Shown here piece by piece: positions 1 through 5,430 of a stretch of 5,430 nucleotides of DNA. This stretch comes from Paracoccus sp. (in: a-proteobacteria) (GTDB taxonomy: Bacteria; Pseudomonadota; Alphaproteobacteria; Rhodobacterales; Rhodobacteraceae). Under the pieces are notes generated by a model that searched no databases, was not told the DNA's origin, and saw only the letters and a program-made list of their open reading frames with translations. Position 1 is the first letter of the stretch; the number at the start of each line of letters is the position of its first letter. Made by a program: the position numbers and the translations under genes. The stretch is taken from NCBI GenBank assembly GCA_018056045.1, contig JAGPGI010000210.1, positions 1 to 5,430 on the forward strand. The letters are read 5' to 3'.

Positions 1-99
1 GTGCAGACCTATGTGACCGAGGTCAGCCAGGACACCTGGATCTTTTTCCCTTGGGACATGGCGCTGCAATATGTCCAGCCCTATCGGGGCGAGGATTGA
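1..99 (+). CDS. C-terminal end of an unrecognised protein (partial, cut by the window edge)
   Basis: Frame 1 is open from the first base to a TGA at 97-99 and gives 32 residues ending in [15 protein letters not shown]. The peptide is rich in aromatic residues and reads like a genuine protein C-terminus, and its third codon positions are mostly G or C, as expected for a high-GC host. The first codon happens to be GTG, but it sits on the window edge, so I treat the gene as truncated rather than as a 32-residue gene. I do not recognise the family. The opposite strand is also open here, which weakens the call somewhat, but the plus-strand peptide is the more protein-like of the two readings. Confidence 0.5.
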   Translation: MQTYVTEVSQDTWIFFPWDMALQYVQPYRGED

Positions 100-295
100 G
101 GTCATAGGCATGTCGTGAACGAGCACGGTTCCCTTCACCAGAAGTTCGAGACAGGCCCACTGCTGAAAAGCATCCTTGCAGTACTGGATAGCCTTGCCGG
201 CACCGCACTTTTGCTCATCGCCCATGGCGCGATCCTGCGCGCCATGGACAGACACGGCGAGGAAAATAGCGCCGGACACCAAAATGAGATGTTAA
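100..295. other. Intergenic stretch with no convincing gene
   Basis: This gap lies between the stop of the left-edge gene and the ATG at 296. A plus-strand reading of 62 residues (GTG at 115 to TAA at 303) has a hydrophobic middle (roughly residues 16-42) and overlaps the next gene by 8 bases, which would suit a small coupled membrane peptide. It starts with GTG behind only a weak AGG, and I cannot support it further. A minus-strand reading from TTG at 282 or ATG at 225 stays open past position 1 and begins like a signal peptide (LVSGAIFLAVSVHGA), but it lacks a ribosome binding site and conflicts with the plus-strand gene end. The clearest structure is the inverted repeat at 222-247. Confidence 0.35.
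222..247. repeat. Perfect 10-bp inverted repeat, 6-base loop
   Basis: CCATGGCGCG (222-231) is followed by ATCCTG (232-237) and CGCGCCATGG (238-247), the exact reverse complement. As RNA this is a strong 10-bp hairpin on either strand. Neither strand has a T run after it, so it is not a classical intrinsic terminator. It ends 48 bases before the ATG of the gene at 296 and lies 122 bases past the left gene's stop. It could therefore be a leader hairpin, an operator for a dimeric regulator or a transcript-end structure. Confidence 0.6.
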
Positions 296-964
296 ATGCC
301 TAAAAATGATTTGTTTTTTGAAGAAATTCCCGCTCTGAACTTAACCCATGCAATGGACCTTCCGGAGGCAATTGAAACACTAGGCTACATGCCCGCCGCC
401 TTTAAGAATTTGGCCGCACTGACATCCTGGAGCAAGTCTCACGGTATGAGACTGGAAAAGCTGCTCGATCCGCCCCTTGGTGGAACACGCTTTCTGCACT
501 CTGCATCATTATCAGCACCTTCACTGACGCAGATCTGGATGAAGGCGAGCAAGCGCAACTACCGCCGCGATGCTATCAAGGCGCTGAGTGAAATCGACGA
601 CGAAACCTATTCACTTCATGAATATGATGTCGATCATGCCGTCGCGCGAGGGCGCTTGCTGAAGGCGTGGCCGGATGCATGGATTTGCATGCAATTCTGC
701 GATTCCGGGATCAATCGCGCGGTCGGCTCAAAAATTGAAAAGAAAATCAGCTATCAAAGCACAATGAACACCGACCGAATTGACTTCGGCGCAGCTCAGC
801 TTCTCAAATTGGCAAGTACGACCATGCAATTGCGCGGCAAGTTGGCGATTTACCAAACCTTGCAAAACACCGAAAACGCGTTTCGAGCTTGGAGAATTAA
901 TCCCGAGCGTTTGAGAATGTGGATTTCGGACATCCGCGCCGAATTGCAACGCTTGGGGCTATAG
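296..964 (+). CDS. Hypothetical protein, 222 residues, low GC, possible HNH-like motif
   Basis: I do not recognise the family. The ATG at 296 is the first possible start, because an in-frame TAA lies at 293-295; the ribosome binding site is weak. There is no signal peptide or membrane segment, so the product is probably cytoplasmic. The C-terminal third is basic and probably helical. Residues 108-150 contain HEYDVDHAVARGR, then PDAW, then INRAVGSKIEK. This resembles the D-H...N-x-x-G arrangement of HNH/His-Me finger nucleases (D113, H114, N140, G144), but the usual middle Asn is not evident and there are no zinc-binding CxxC pairs, so a nuclease role is only a suggestion. GC is far below that of trpE next door (35-43% in hand-counted lines 301-360, 721-780 and 841-900, against 70% for 1561-1620), and AT-ending codons are common, which suggests horizontal acquisition. 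The gene converges on trpE with 13 bases between the stops. Confidence 0.7.
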   Translation: MPKNDLFFEEIPALNLTHAMDLPEAIETLGYMPAAFKNLAALTSWSKSHGMRLEKLLDPPLGGTRFLHSASLSAPSLTQIWMKASKRNYRRDAIKALSEIDDETYSLHEYDVDHAVARGRLLKAWPDAWICMQFCDSGINRAVGSKIEKKISYQSTMNTDRIDFGAAQLLKLASTTMQLRGKLAIYQTLQNTENAFRAWRINPERLRMWISDIRAELQRLGL

Positions 965-968
965 CCCC
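955..968. terminator. 14-base palindrome between convergent genes, possible two-way terminator
   Basis: GGGGCTATAGCCCC is a perfect palindrome that includes the TAG stop (962-964) of the plus-strand gene and lies 10-23 bases beyond the trpE stop. As RNA it can form a 5-bp G/C stem with a TATA loop on both strands. There is no T tract on either side, so intrinsic termination would be weak. The position between two convergent genes is what makes a shared transcript-end role plausible. Confidence 0.35.
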
Positions 969-977
969 TCTCACTGA

Positions 978-2480
978 CTAACCATTCCCCCGAACAAACC
1001 GCGCCGCCTCTTCGGCCGCCCTTTGCAAGGCGCGGCTTTTGTTCACGGTTTCCATGAACTCGGCCTCGGGGTCGCTGTCATAGACGACGCCGCCACCGGC
1101 CTGAATATACAGCGTCTGGTCCTTGATGACCCCGGTGCGCAGCGCAATGCACATGTCCATTTCGCCATTCGCCGCGAAATAGCCGACGCCACCGGCATAG
1201 ACGCCGCGCTTTTCGGGTTCCAGCTCGTCGATGATCTCCATCGCGCGGACCTTGGGCGCGCCGGACACGGTGCCCGCAGGCATCCCCGCCAGCAGCGCGG
1301 ACAAGGCGTCCTCGCCCTCGCGAAGTTCACCCACCAAGTTCGAGACGATGTGCATCACATGGCTGTAACGCTCGACGATGAACTTCTCGGTCGGCGTCAC
1401 CGTGCCCATCTTGGCCACCCGGCCGACATCGTTGCGGCCAAGGTCCAGTAGCATCAGATGCTCGGCCAGTTCCTTTTGATCGGCCAGCAGATCGGCCTCA
1501 AGGGCGTTGTCTTCCTCGGGCGTGGCGCCGCGCGGGCGGGTGCCGGCAATGGGGCGCACCGTCACCTCGCCGCCGCGCAGGCGCACGAGGATTTCGGGGC
1601 TGGCGCCGACGATCTGAAAGCCGCCGAAGTTCAGGAAGAACATGAAGGGCGACGGGTTCGTGCGCCGCAGGCTGCGATACAGCGCGAATGGCGGCAGGGG
1701 GAAATCCATCGACCAGCGCTGGCTGGGTACGACCTGAAAGATGTCGCCGGCGCGGATGTAATCCTTGGCCTTTTCGACGGCGGCCAGATAGCCCTCTTTG
1801 GTAAAGTTGCTGCGCAGCTCGCCGACCTTGAGGTCATGGCCAAGGGCGCGCGGTTCGCTGGGCTGGCGGTCCAGCGAACGCAGCGCCTCCATCAGCCGCT
1901 CGGCGGCTTGCGCGTAAGCCGCGCGGGCTGGCAGGCCGTCCTGATGCCAGACCGGGGCGCATAGCGCGACCTCGCCCTTGACGCCGTCCAGCACCGCCAC
2001 GACCGAAGGGCGCAGCATCATCGCATCCGGCAGGCCAAGCGCGTCGGGATTGATGTCGGGCAACCGCTCGACCAGCCGGATCATGTCATAGCCCAGATAG
2101 CCGAACAGGCCCGCTGCGCCGGCTGGGACGCCATCGGGCATGTCGATGCGGGATTCGCCGATCAGGGCGCGCAGGCTGTCCAGCGCCGGGCGCTCGTCCG
2201 GGGTGAACTCGCCCGAATAGCGGGCATTGCGGTTGACCCGCGCCTTGCCGTCACGGCATTCCCAGATCAGGTCCGGCTTCATGCCGACAAAGGAATAGCG
2301 GCCGCGGACCTCGCCACCGGTCACGCTTTCCAGCATGAAGGAATTCGGCGCCGCTTCGGCCAGCTTCAGCATCAGGCTGACCGGCGTGTCCAGATCGGCG
2401 GCCAGCCGGATGGTCAGAAGCTGGTTGCGGCCCGCCGCCCAGCCTGCCTCAAAGGCGGAAAATTCAGGAGAGATGTCCAT
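978..2480 (-). CDS. trpE: Anthranilate synthase component I (TrpE)
   Basis: TrpE converts chorismate to anthranilate, the first committed step of tryptophan synthesis, using ammonia delivered by the glutamine amidotransferase TrpG. The N-terminal domain (about residues 15-170) carries the MLESVTGGEVRGRYSFVG segment, which includes the LES/S element of the tryptophan feedback site. The chorismate-binding domain (about 225-490) shows PIAGTRPRG (310-318), LLDLGRND (344-351), YSHVMHIVSNLVG (372-384), GTVSGAPK (403-410) and AGGGVVYDSDPEAEF near 461-475. These are all hallmarks of anthranilate synthase; PIAGTRPRG separates it from isochorismate-type relatives. At 500 residues it is full length and intact. 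The ATG at 2480 overlaps the upstream stop as TGATG; a GTG one codon earlier (2483) would give a 4-base GTGA overlap and 501 residues. No strong ribosome binding site is visible, so translational coupling to the upstream gene is likely. trpG is not in the window. Confidence 0.97.
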   Translation of the reverse strand: MDISPEFSAFEAGWAAGRNQLLTIRLAADLDTPVSLMLKLAEAAPNSFMLESVTGGEVRGRYSFVGMKPDLIWECRDGKARVNRNARYSGEFTPDERPALDSLRALIGESRIDMPDGVPAGAAGLFGYLGYDMIRLVERLPDINPDALGLPDAMMLRPSVVAVLDGVKGEVALCAPVWHQDGLPARAAYAQAAERLMEALRSLDRQPSEPRALGHDLKVGELRSNFTKEGYLAAVEKAKDYIRAGDIFQVVPSQRWSMDFPLPPFALYRSLRRTNPSPFMFFLNFGGFQIVGASPEILVRLRGGEVTVRPIAGTRPRGATPEEDNALEADLLADQKELAEHLMLLDLGRNDVGRVAKMGTVTPTEKFIVERYSHVMHIVSNLVGELREGEDALSALLAGMPAGTVSGAPKVRAMEIIDELEPEKRGVYAGGVGYFAANGEMDMCIALRTGVIKDQTLYIQAGGGVVYDSDPEAEFMETVNKSRALQRAAEEAARFVRGNG

Positions 2481-4420
2481 CACTGCGCTTGTGCATTGAC
2501 CGCGTCGACGGCGGTCTGGTTCACGGTCACGCCCGCCTGCGCCTGCAGCGCACGGGTGAAGTAATCAAAGACGTCCTGACGCATCGCATCGGTCAGACGC
2601 GCGTCGATACCGTCGCGGACCTGCCGCGCCTCGTCGTCATCGCTGGCGGCCGGGTGAATCGCGTCTAGTGTCACCAGAAACACCCGGTTGTCGGCATCGA
2701 CCACCTGCATCCGGTCCGGTTCGGTGATCTCGAAGGCCTGTGCCACCAGCTCCTGCGGCACGCCGTTGATGAAACCGCCACGCGTCAGGCCGGTCGCGAC
2801 CTGCGCCGGCGCGGCGGGCGCCTCTGCCGCCGGGGCGGTGGGTGCGGCAGGCTTCAGCGCGCCCGCGGCCTGCGCGACCGGATCGGTCGACGCCGCCGGG
2901 ACGGCCTCGATGGCCGCTTCGGCGGCGGCCTCGGCCGCGACGTGACGCTCTTCGGCCAGAGCCAGCAACTGGCGGTGGGTTTCGTTCTGCAGCCAGTCCT
3001 CGGCCACGCGGTCGCGGACCTCGGCAAAGGGGATCAGCGCCGGTGGCTCGATCTTGTCCAGACGCATCGCAAAGACGCCGCCATCGCCAAGATCGGCCAG
3101 TTCGGGGAAGTCGCGCTCGGTCACCGCCGCCGCGCGTTCGCGGAATTCCGGATAGGCGGCGATGCTTTCCGGCTCGGCCTCGAGCCCGGCGCTCCAGTCG
3201 ATCTGACCAAACTGCATCGGGCTTTCCTTGGTCATGTCCTCAAGCGTGGCGCCACCGGCCAGAAGGTCGGCGAACTCGTCCGACTGATCCTCGATCTGGC
3301 GGCGGGCACGATCTAGAGCCGCCTCGACGCGCAGATCGTCGCGGGCCTGCTCAAAGGGGATATTCACCGGCTCCAGAATCGCGTTCATCGAGAACAGCGC
3401 CGGCCCCAGATCCGAGGCCGCGGGTCCGGCAACGCCGGGCTGCTCGAGCGCAAAGACCGCAGCACCCGCCGCATCCAGATCGGCCTCGGCCACCTCGCCC
3501 AGATCGATGTCGGAAAGCGCCAGCCCGCGTTCGCCGGCCAGTTGTTCAAATGTCAGCTCGCCACGGTCAAGACGCGCCTTGGCCTCTTCGGCAGCGGCCA
3601 TGGTCGGAAAGACCAGCCGCTCGACCATGCGCCGCTCGGGCTGCTCGAATTCGTCGATGCGGTCCTGATAGAGGTCGCGCAGCGCCTGCTCGTCCAGCTC
3701 GACCTTGCTTTCCAGCATTTCGGGGGTCAGCCAGACATAGCTGATCTTGCGGATCTCGGGCGCGGTGAAGCGGTCGGCATTGGCCTGATGCCATGCCTCG
3801 AGCGTGGCCTGATCAGGCAGCGCCACCGGGGCGGGAAGATCGGCGGCGGTCAGTTCAGTCCAGCCGATGTCGCGGGTTTCAAGCAGCCATTGCTCGGTCA
3901 GCGCGGTCACCGGCGCGGGTGCGGTCACGCCGGCCAGCGTCGCGCGCTGCAGGATCAGCCGCGCCTCGTCCATGCGCAGGTCGTGTTCGAACTCGGCCTC
4001 GGTCAGGCCCTCGCGGCGCAGTGTGTCGGCATAGACGGCGCGGTCGAACTTGCCATCAAGACCGCGAAAGGCGGGGGCGGCGGCGATCTGGTCCAGCACC
4101 GCCTTGTCGCCCACGGAAACGCCAAGGCGCTGCGCCTCGGCCTCCAGCGAGGCGGCGGTGTAAAGCCGCGCCAGAGCCTGCTGATCGACGCCGATGGCCT
4201 TGGCCTCGGCGGCCGAAAGCTGGCGCCCGGTCCGGGCCGAGAATTCCTGCATTTCCGCGCGCAGCGTGCGGGCGTAGTCATTGGCCGAGATCTCGACCTC
4301 GCCCACCGAGCCGATATCGGCCGATCCGCCCGAGAAATTGGTCACGCCAAAGCCGCCCAATCCCAGGATCAGCATCCCCATCAGCAACCACACGATGGTC
4401 GATTTGCCCTTGCCGCGCAT
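2480..4420 (-). CDS. ppiD: PpiD-like periplasmic folding factor (SurA N-terminal/parvulin family), membrane-anchored
   Basis: Residues 1-6 are basic (MRGKGK) and are followed by one membrane segment (about 8-28), so the protein is anchored in the inner membrane with its bulk in the periplasm, as in E. coli PpiD, which binds proteins leaving the Sec translocon. A SurA/PpiD-type N-terminal chaperone domain follows (about 36-215; note the FRGLDGKFDRAVYADTLRREGLTEAEFE stretch at 118-145), then a degenerate parvulin-like domain (about 262-352), a helical region (355-500), an Ala/Pro-rich linker (about 497-540) and a C-terminal domain (541-646). The 646 residues are close to E. coli PpiD (623). The parvulin histidines seem to be missing: the usual HILV position reads ERLVF, and the usual GYH position reads LGPALF. 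It is therefore probably a chaperone without isomerase activity. The start at 4420 has GGCGAGG 10 bases upstream. The gene ends in a one-base overlap with the trpE ATG, making it first in that operon. Confidence 0.88.
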   Translation of the reverse strand: MRGKGKSTIVWLLMGMLILGLGGFGVTNFSGGSADIGSVGEVEISANDYARTLRAEMQEFSARTGRQLSAAEAKAIGVDQQALARLYTAASLEAEAQRLGVSVGDKAVLDQIAAAPAFRGLDGKFDRAVYADTLRREGLTEAEFEHDLRMDEARLILQRATLAGVTAPAPVTALTEQWLLETRDIGWTELTAADLPAPVALPDQATLEAWHQANADRFTAPEIRKISYVWLTPEMLESKVELDEQALRDLYQDRIDEFEQPERRMVERLVFPTMAAAEEAKARLDRGELTFEQLAGERGLALSDIDLGEVAEADLDAAGAAVFALEQPGVAGPAASDLGPALFSMNAILEPVNIPFEQARDDLRVEAALDRARRQIEDQSDEFADLLAGGATLEDMTKESPMQFGQIDWSAGLEAEPESIAAYPEFRERAAAVTERDFPELADLGDGGVFAMRLDKIEPPALIPFAEVRDRVAEDWLQNETHRQLLALAEERHVAAEAAAEAAIEAVPAASTDPVAQAAGALKPAAPTAPAAEAPAAPAQVATGLTRGGFINGVPQELVAQAFEITEPDRMQVVDADNRVFLVTLDAIHPAASDDDEARQVRDGIDARLTDAMRQDVFDYFTRALQAQAGVTVNQTAVDAVNAQAQ

Positions 4421-4430
4421 CTTGTTGCTG

Positions 4431-4440
4431 CCTCGCCTTG
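4431..4440 (-). promoter_or_regulatory. Ribosome binding site of the PpiD-like gene
   Basis: On the minus strand CAAGGCGAGG precedes the ATG at 4420. The GGCGAGG core is Shine-Dalgarno-like but sits 10 bases from the start, slightly further than usual. It supports the start that places MRGKGK directly before the membrane segment. Confidence 0.55.
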
Positions 4441-4459
4441 AATTTCGTCTTCGGCAAAG

Positions 4460-4488
4460 TCTTTAGGCTGAGCGCGCCCCGGCGGCAA
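4460..4488 (-). promoter_or_regulatory. Candidate sigma-70-type promoter of the ppiD-trpE operon
   Basis: On the minus strand TTGCCG (4488-4483) and TAAAGA (4465-4460) are separated by exactly 17 bases, with about 39 bases from the -10-like box to the ATG at 4420. Both boxes match the consensus only in part. The location, downstream of a terminator-like hairpin and upstream of the first gene of the operon, is right. I see no Trp-rich leader peptide between here and the gene. Confidence 0.3.
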
Positions 4489-4581
4489 GGGTCGCGCGCC
4501 ACAAGGTCGATGACAGACCCGCGCCCCGCGCGGCCGACCTCACCCGCTCGGGCAAGGGGTGGCGCGGCCCGATGCCGCAAA

Positions 4582-4606
4582 GCCCTGCCAAGGCACCCGG
4601 CAGGGC
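4582..4606 (-). terminator. Terminator-like hairpin after the methyltransferase gene
   Basis: Read on the minus strand, GCCCTGCC (4606-4599), a 9-base loop and GGCAGGGC (4589-4582) form a perfect 8-bp G/C-rich stem followed by TTT. It begins 20 bases after the methyltransferase stop codon. A smaller GCCCTGAGGGC hairpin (4621-4611) lies between the stop and this stem. The T run is short, so termination may be incomplete, but the structure suggests the methyltransferase and the ppiD-trpE operon are separate transcription units. Confidence 0.6.
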
Positions 4607-4625
4607 CAGCGCCCTCAGGGCACCC

Positions 4626-5384
4626 TTATTGCTTGATCCAGGCGGCGACGTCGTGAAAATTGGCCCAAGCCTGTTCCGCGAACATAGCCATCTGGGCGCC
4701 TTGATGCCGCTGCCCCAGTCTGAAGACATGATCGAATCGTCTCGCCGAGACGCCCCAATCATTCATGCCCACCTGCGAGGTTTTCTGCGCATAGGGCATG
4801 TAGCCGTGCCCCTTTTCTTCAAACTGGCGCAGAACCTCGGCATGGCTGATGGCCTTTTTCGGGTCTTTTTTCGTCATCTCGTAATAGTATTGGCCGTGAA
4901 ACGTCGCGATCAAAAGCCCCCCGCGACCAAGCGCGCCGTAAAGCTTGTCAAAAAGCACCTCTACCCGGGCCATATCCAGATGGGTAAAGACCGAGCCAAC
5001 CCAGATCAGATCCAAGCCTGACGGCAGCTTCAGATCATTGAAATTCGACGTCGACTGCACCCCATGCGCGTTGAATGTTTTCGCACAGAACGCCACCGCA
5101 TCGGGATCGATATCCGAACACCACATTTCGGCCTTTGGGAACGCGGCCCGGAGGTATCTTGCGACCCGCCCATGGCCGCAACCGAAATCCATGATCCGAT
5201 AGACCGTCTGCTTGCGGGAAATCGCCAGCGCCGAAAGAACCACCTGAAGCCCCGACTCTCCGACAATTTCATAATCATCGAGTTTGACGCTGGTATTCAT
5301 CATATGGTCTTCGGGATGAATGGCGGTGGCGACCTGACCATTCCTGTAATTTGCCCAAGCGGCAGATATCTTATCGAATCTCAT
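4626..5384 (-). CDS. Class I SAM-dependent methyltransferase
   Basis: The 252-residue protein has the Rossmann-type SAM-binding signature: motif I is IMDFGCGHGRVARYL (residues 64-78), an acidic post-I motif is SDIDPDAV (90-97), and LIWVGSVFTHL (126-136) fits motif II and the following helix. GRGGLLIATFHG (153-164) fits motif III. The C-terminus contains QAWANFHDVAAW, resembling the W-x-x-H-x-D-V ending of many methyltransferases found beside sugar and surface-polysaccharide genes; the substrate cannot be read from the sequence. No signal peptide or membrane segment is seen, so it is cytoplasmic. AGGCGAGGA lies 5 bases before the ATG at 5384, and an in-frame stop at 5409-5411 rules out a much longer form; a start at residue 28 or 29 has no comparable site. 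GC is moderate (48-55% in three sampled lines), below that of ppiD-trpE, hinting at acquired or accessory DNA. A hairpin downstream separates it from the next operon. Confidence 0.85.
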   Translation of the reverse strand: MRFDKISAAWANYRNGQVATAIHPEDHMMNTSVKLDDYEIVGESGLQVVLSALAISRKQTVYRIMDFGCGHGRVARYLRAAFPKAEMWCSDIDPDAVAFCAKTFNAHGVQSTSNFNDLKLPSGLDLIWVGSVFTHLDMARVEVLFDKLYGALGRGGLLIATFHGQYYYEMTKKDPKKAISHAEVLRQFEEKGHGYMPYAQKTSQVGMNDWGVSARRFDHVFRLGQRHQGAQMAMFAEQAWANFHDVAAWIKQ

Positions 5385-5387
5385 GAA

Positions 5388-5397
5388 ATCCTCGCCT
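5388..5397 (-). promoter_or_regulatory. Ribosome binding site of the methyltransferase gene
   Basis: The minus strand reads AGGCGAGGAT followed by TTC and ATG. The GAGG core is 5 bases from the start codon, and this fixes the start at 5384. The remaining bases to the window edge show no promoter I can support. Confidence 0.6.
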
Positions 5398-5430
5398 ATG
5401 AAAAGGACTCAAGCCCCCACTGAATAGACG

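Noticed and set aside
1..282. Minus-strand reading open from TTG 282 (or ATG 225) past position 1, starting like a signal peptide and holding several Cys
   Set aside because: It has no ribosome binding site, a poor start codon for the signal-like form, and lies opposite the plus-strand gene end at 1-99, which reads more like a protein. It stays possible if a homologue is found.
115..303. 62-residue plus-strand reading with a hydrophobic middle, overlapping the 296 gene by 8 bases
   Set aside because: It has a GTG start, a weak ribosome binding site and no recognisable family. The overlap resembles a two-gene toxin-antitoxin layout, but nothing else supports that.
1023..1964. Plus-strand readings of 142 and 168 residues opposite trpE
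   Set aside because: They lie wholly inside a well-supported trpE and show no family motif.
2842..3744. Long plus-strand reading of 300 residues opposite the PpiD-like gene
   Set aside because: It is full of Arg, Pro and Ala with no domain features, typical of an antisense shadow of a high-GC coding gene.
4278..4580. 100-residue minus-strand reading overlapping the start of the PpiD-like gene
   Set aside because: It is Arg/Gly-rich, is out of frame with the real gene, and covers the candidate promoter and ribosome binding site.
3542..4656. Two long plus-strand readings opposite the 5' part of the PpiD-like gene
   Set aside because: They are low-complexity Gly/Arg/Gln-rich translations opposite a gene with clear membrane and chaperone features; antisense shadows.

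Overview
The window looks like chromosomal DNA of a high-GC alphaproteobacterium, most likely Rhodobacteraceae and Paracoccus-like. The reasons are the strong G/C bias at third codon positions in the two central genes and the pairing of a PpiD/SurA-type folding factor with trpE, which I recall from that group. The assignment is from memory, not from a search.

Layout. (1) Positions 1-99, plus strand: the last codons of a gene that enters from the left and that I do not recognise. (2) 100-295: a gap with no convincing gene, holding a perfect 10-bp inverted repeat at 222-247. (3) 296-964, plus strand: a 222-residue protein of unknown family with much lower GC than the centre of the window. Its middle contains a D-x-D-H...N-R-x-x-G-x-x-x-E-K pattern reminiscent of HNH/His-Me finger nucleases. 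(4) 978-2480, minus strand: trpE, convergent with the previous gene and separated from it by 13 bases; a 14-base palindrome lies across the stop codon of the plus-strand gene. (5) 2480-4420, minus strand: a membrane-anchored PpiD-like periplasmic folding factor directly upstream of trpE; stop and start overlap (TGATG, or GTGA if the GTG is used), so the two genes form a coupled operon. (6) 4421-4625: an intergenic region with a candidate promoter for the operon and a terminator-like hairpin for the next gene. (7) 4626-5384, minus strand: a class I SAM-dependent methyltransferase of moderate GC. (8) 5385-5430: 46 bases carrying its ribosome binding site.

How the genes work together. The folding factor and trpE are cotranscribed by layout, although their functions (envelope protein folding and tryptophan synthesis) are not obviously linked. 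trpG, the usual partner of trpE, is not in the window, and nothing on the minus strand continues past trpE. The low-GC genes on either side (the orphan at 296-964 and the methyltransferase) look like accessory genes beside a conserved housekeeping pair. The most interesting candidate is the orphan with its possible nuclease motif. I see no CRISPR array, insertion sequence, tRNA or rRNA, and I cannot claim a complete new system.
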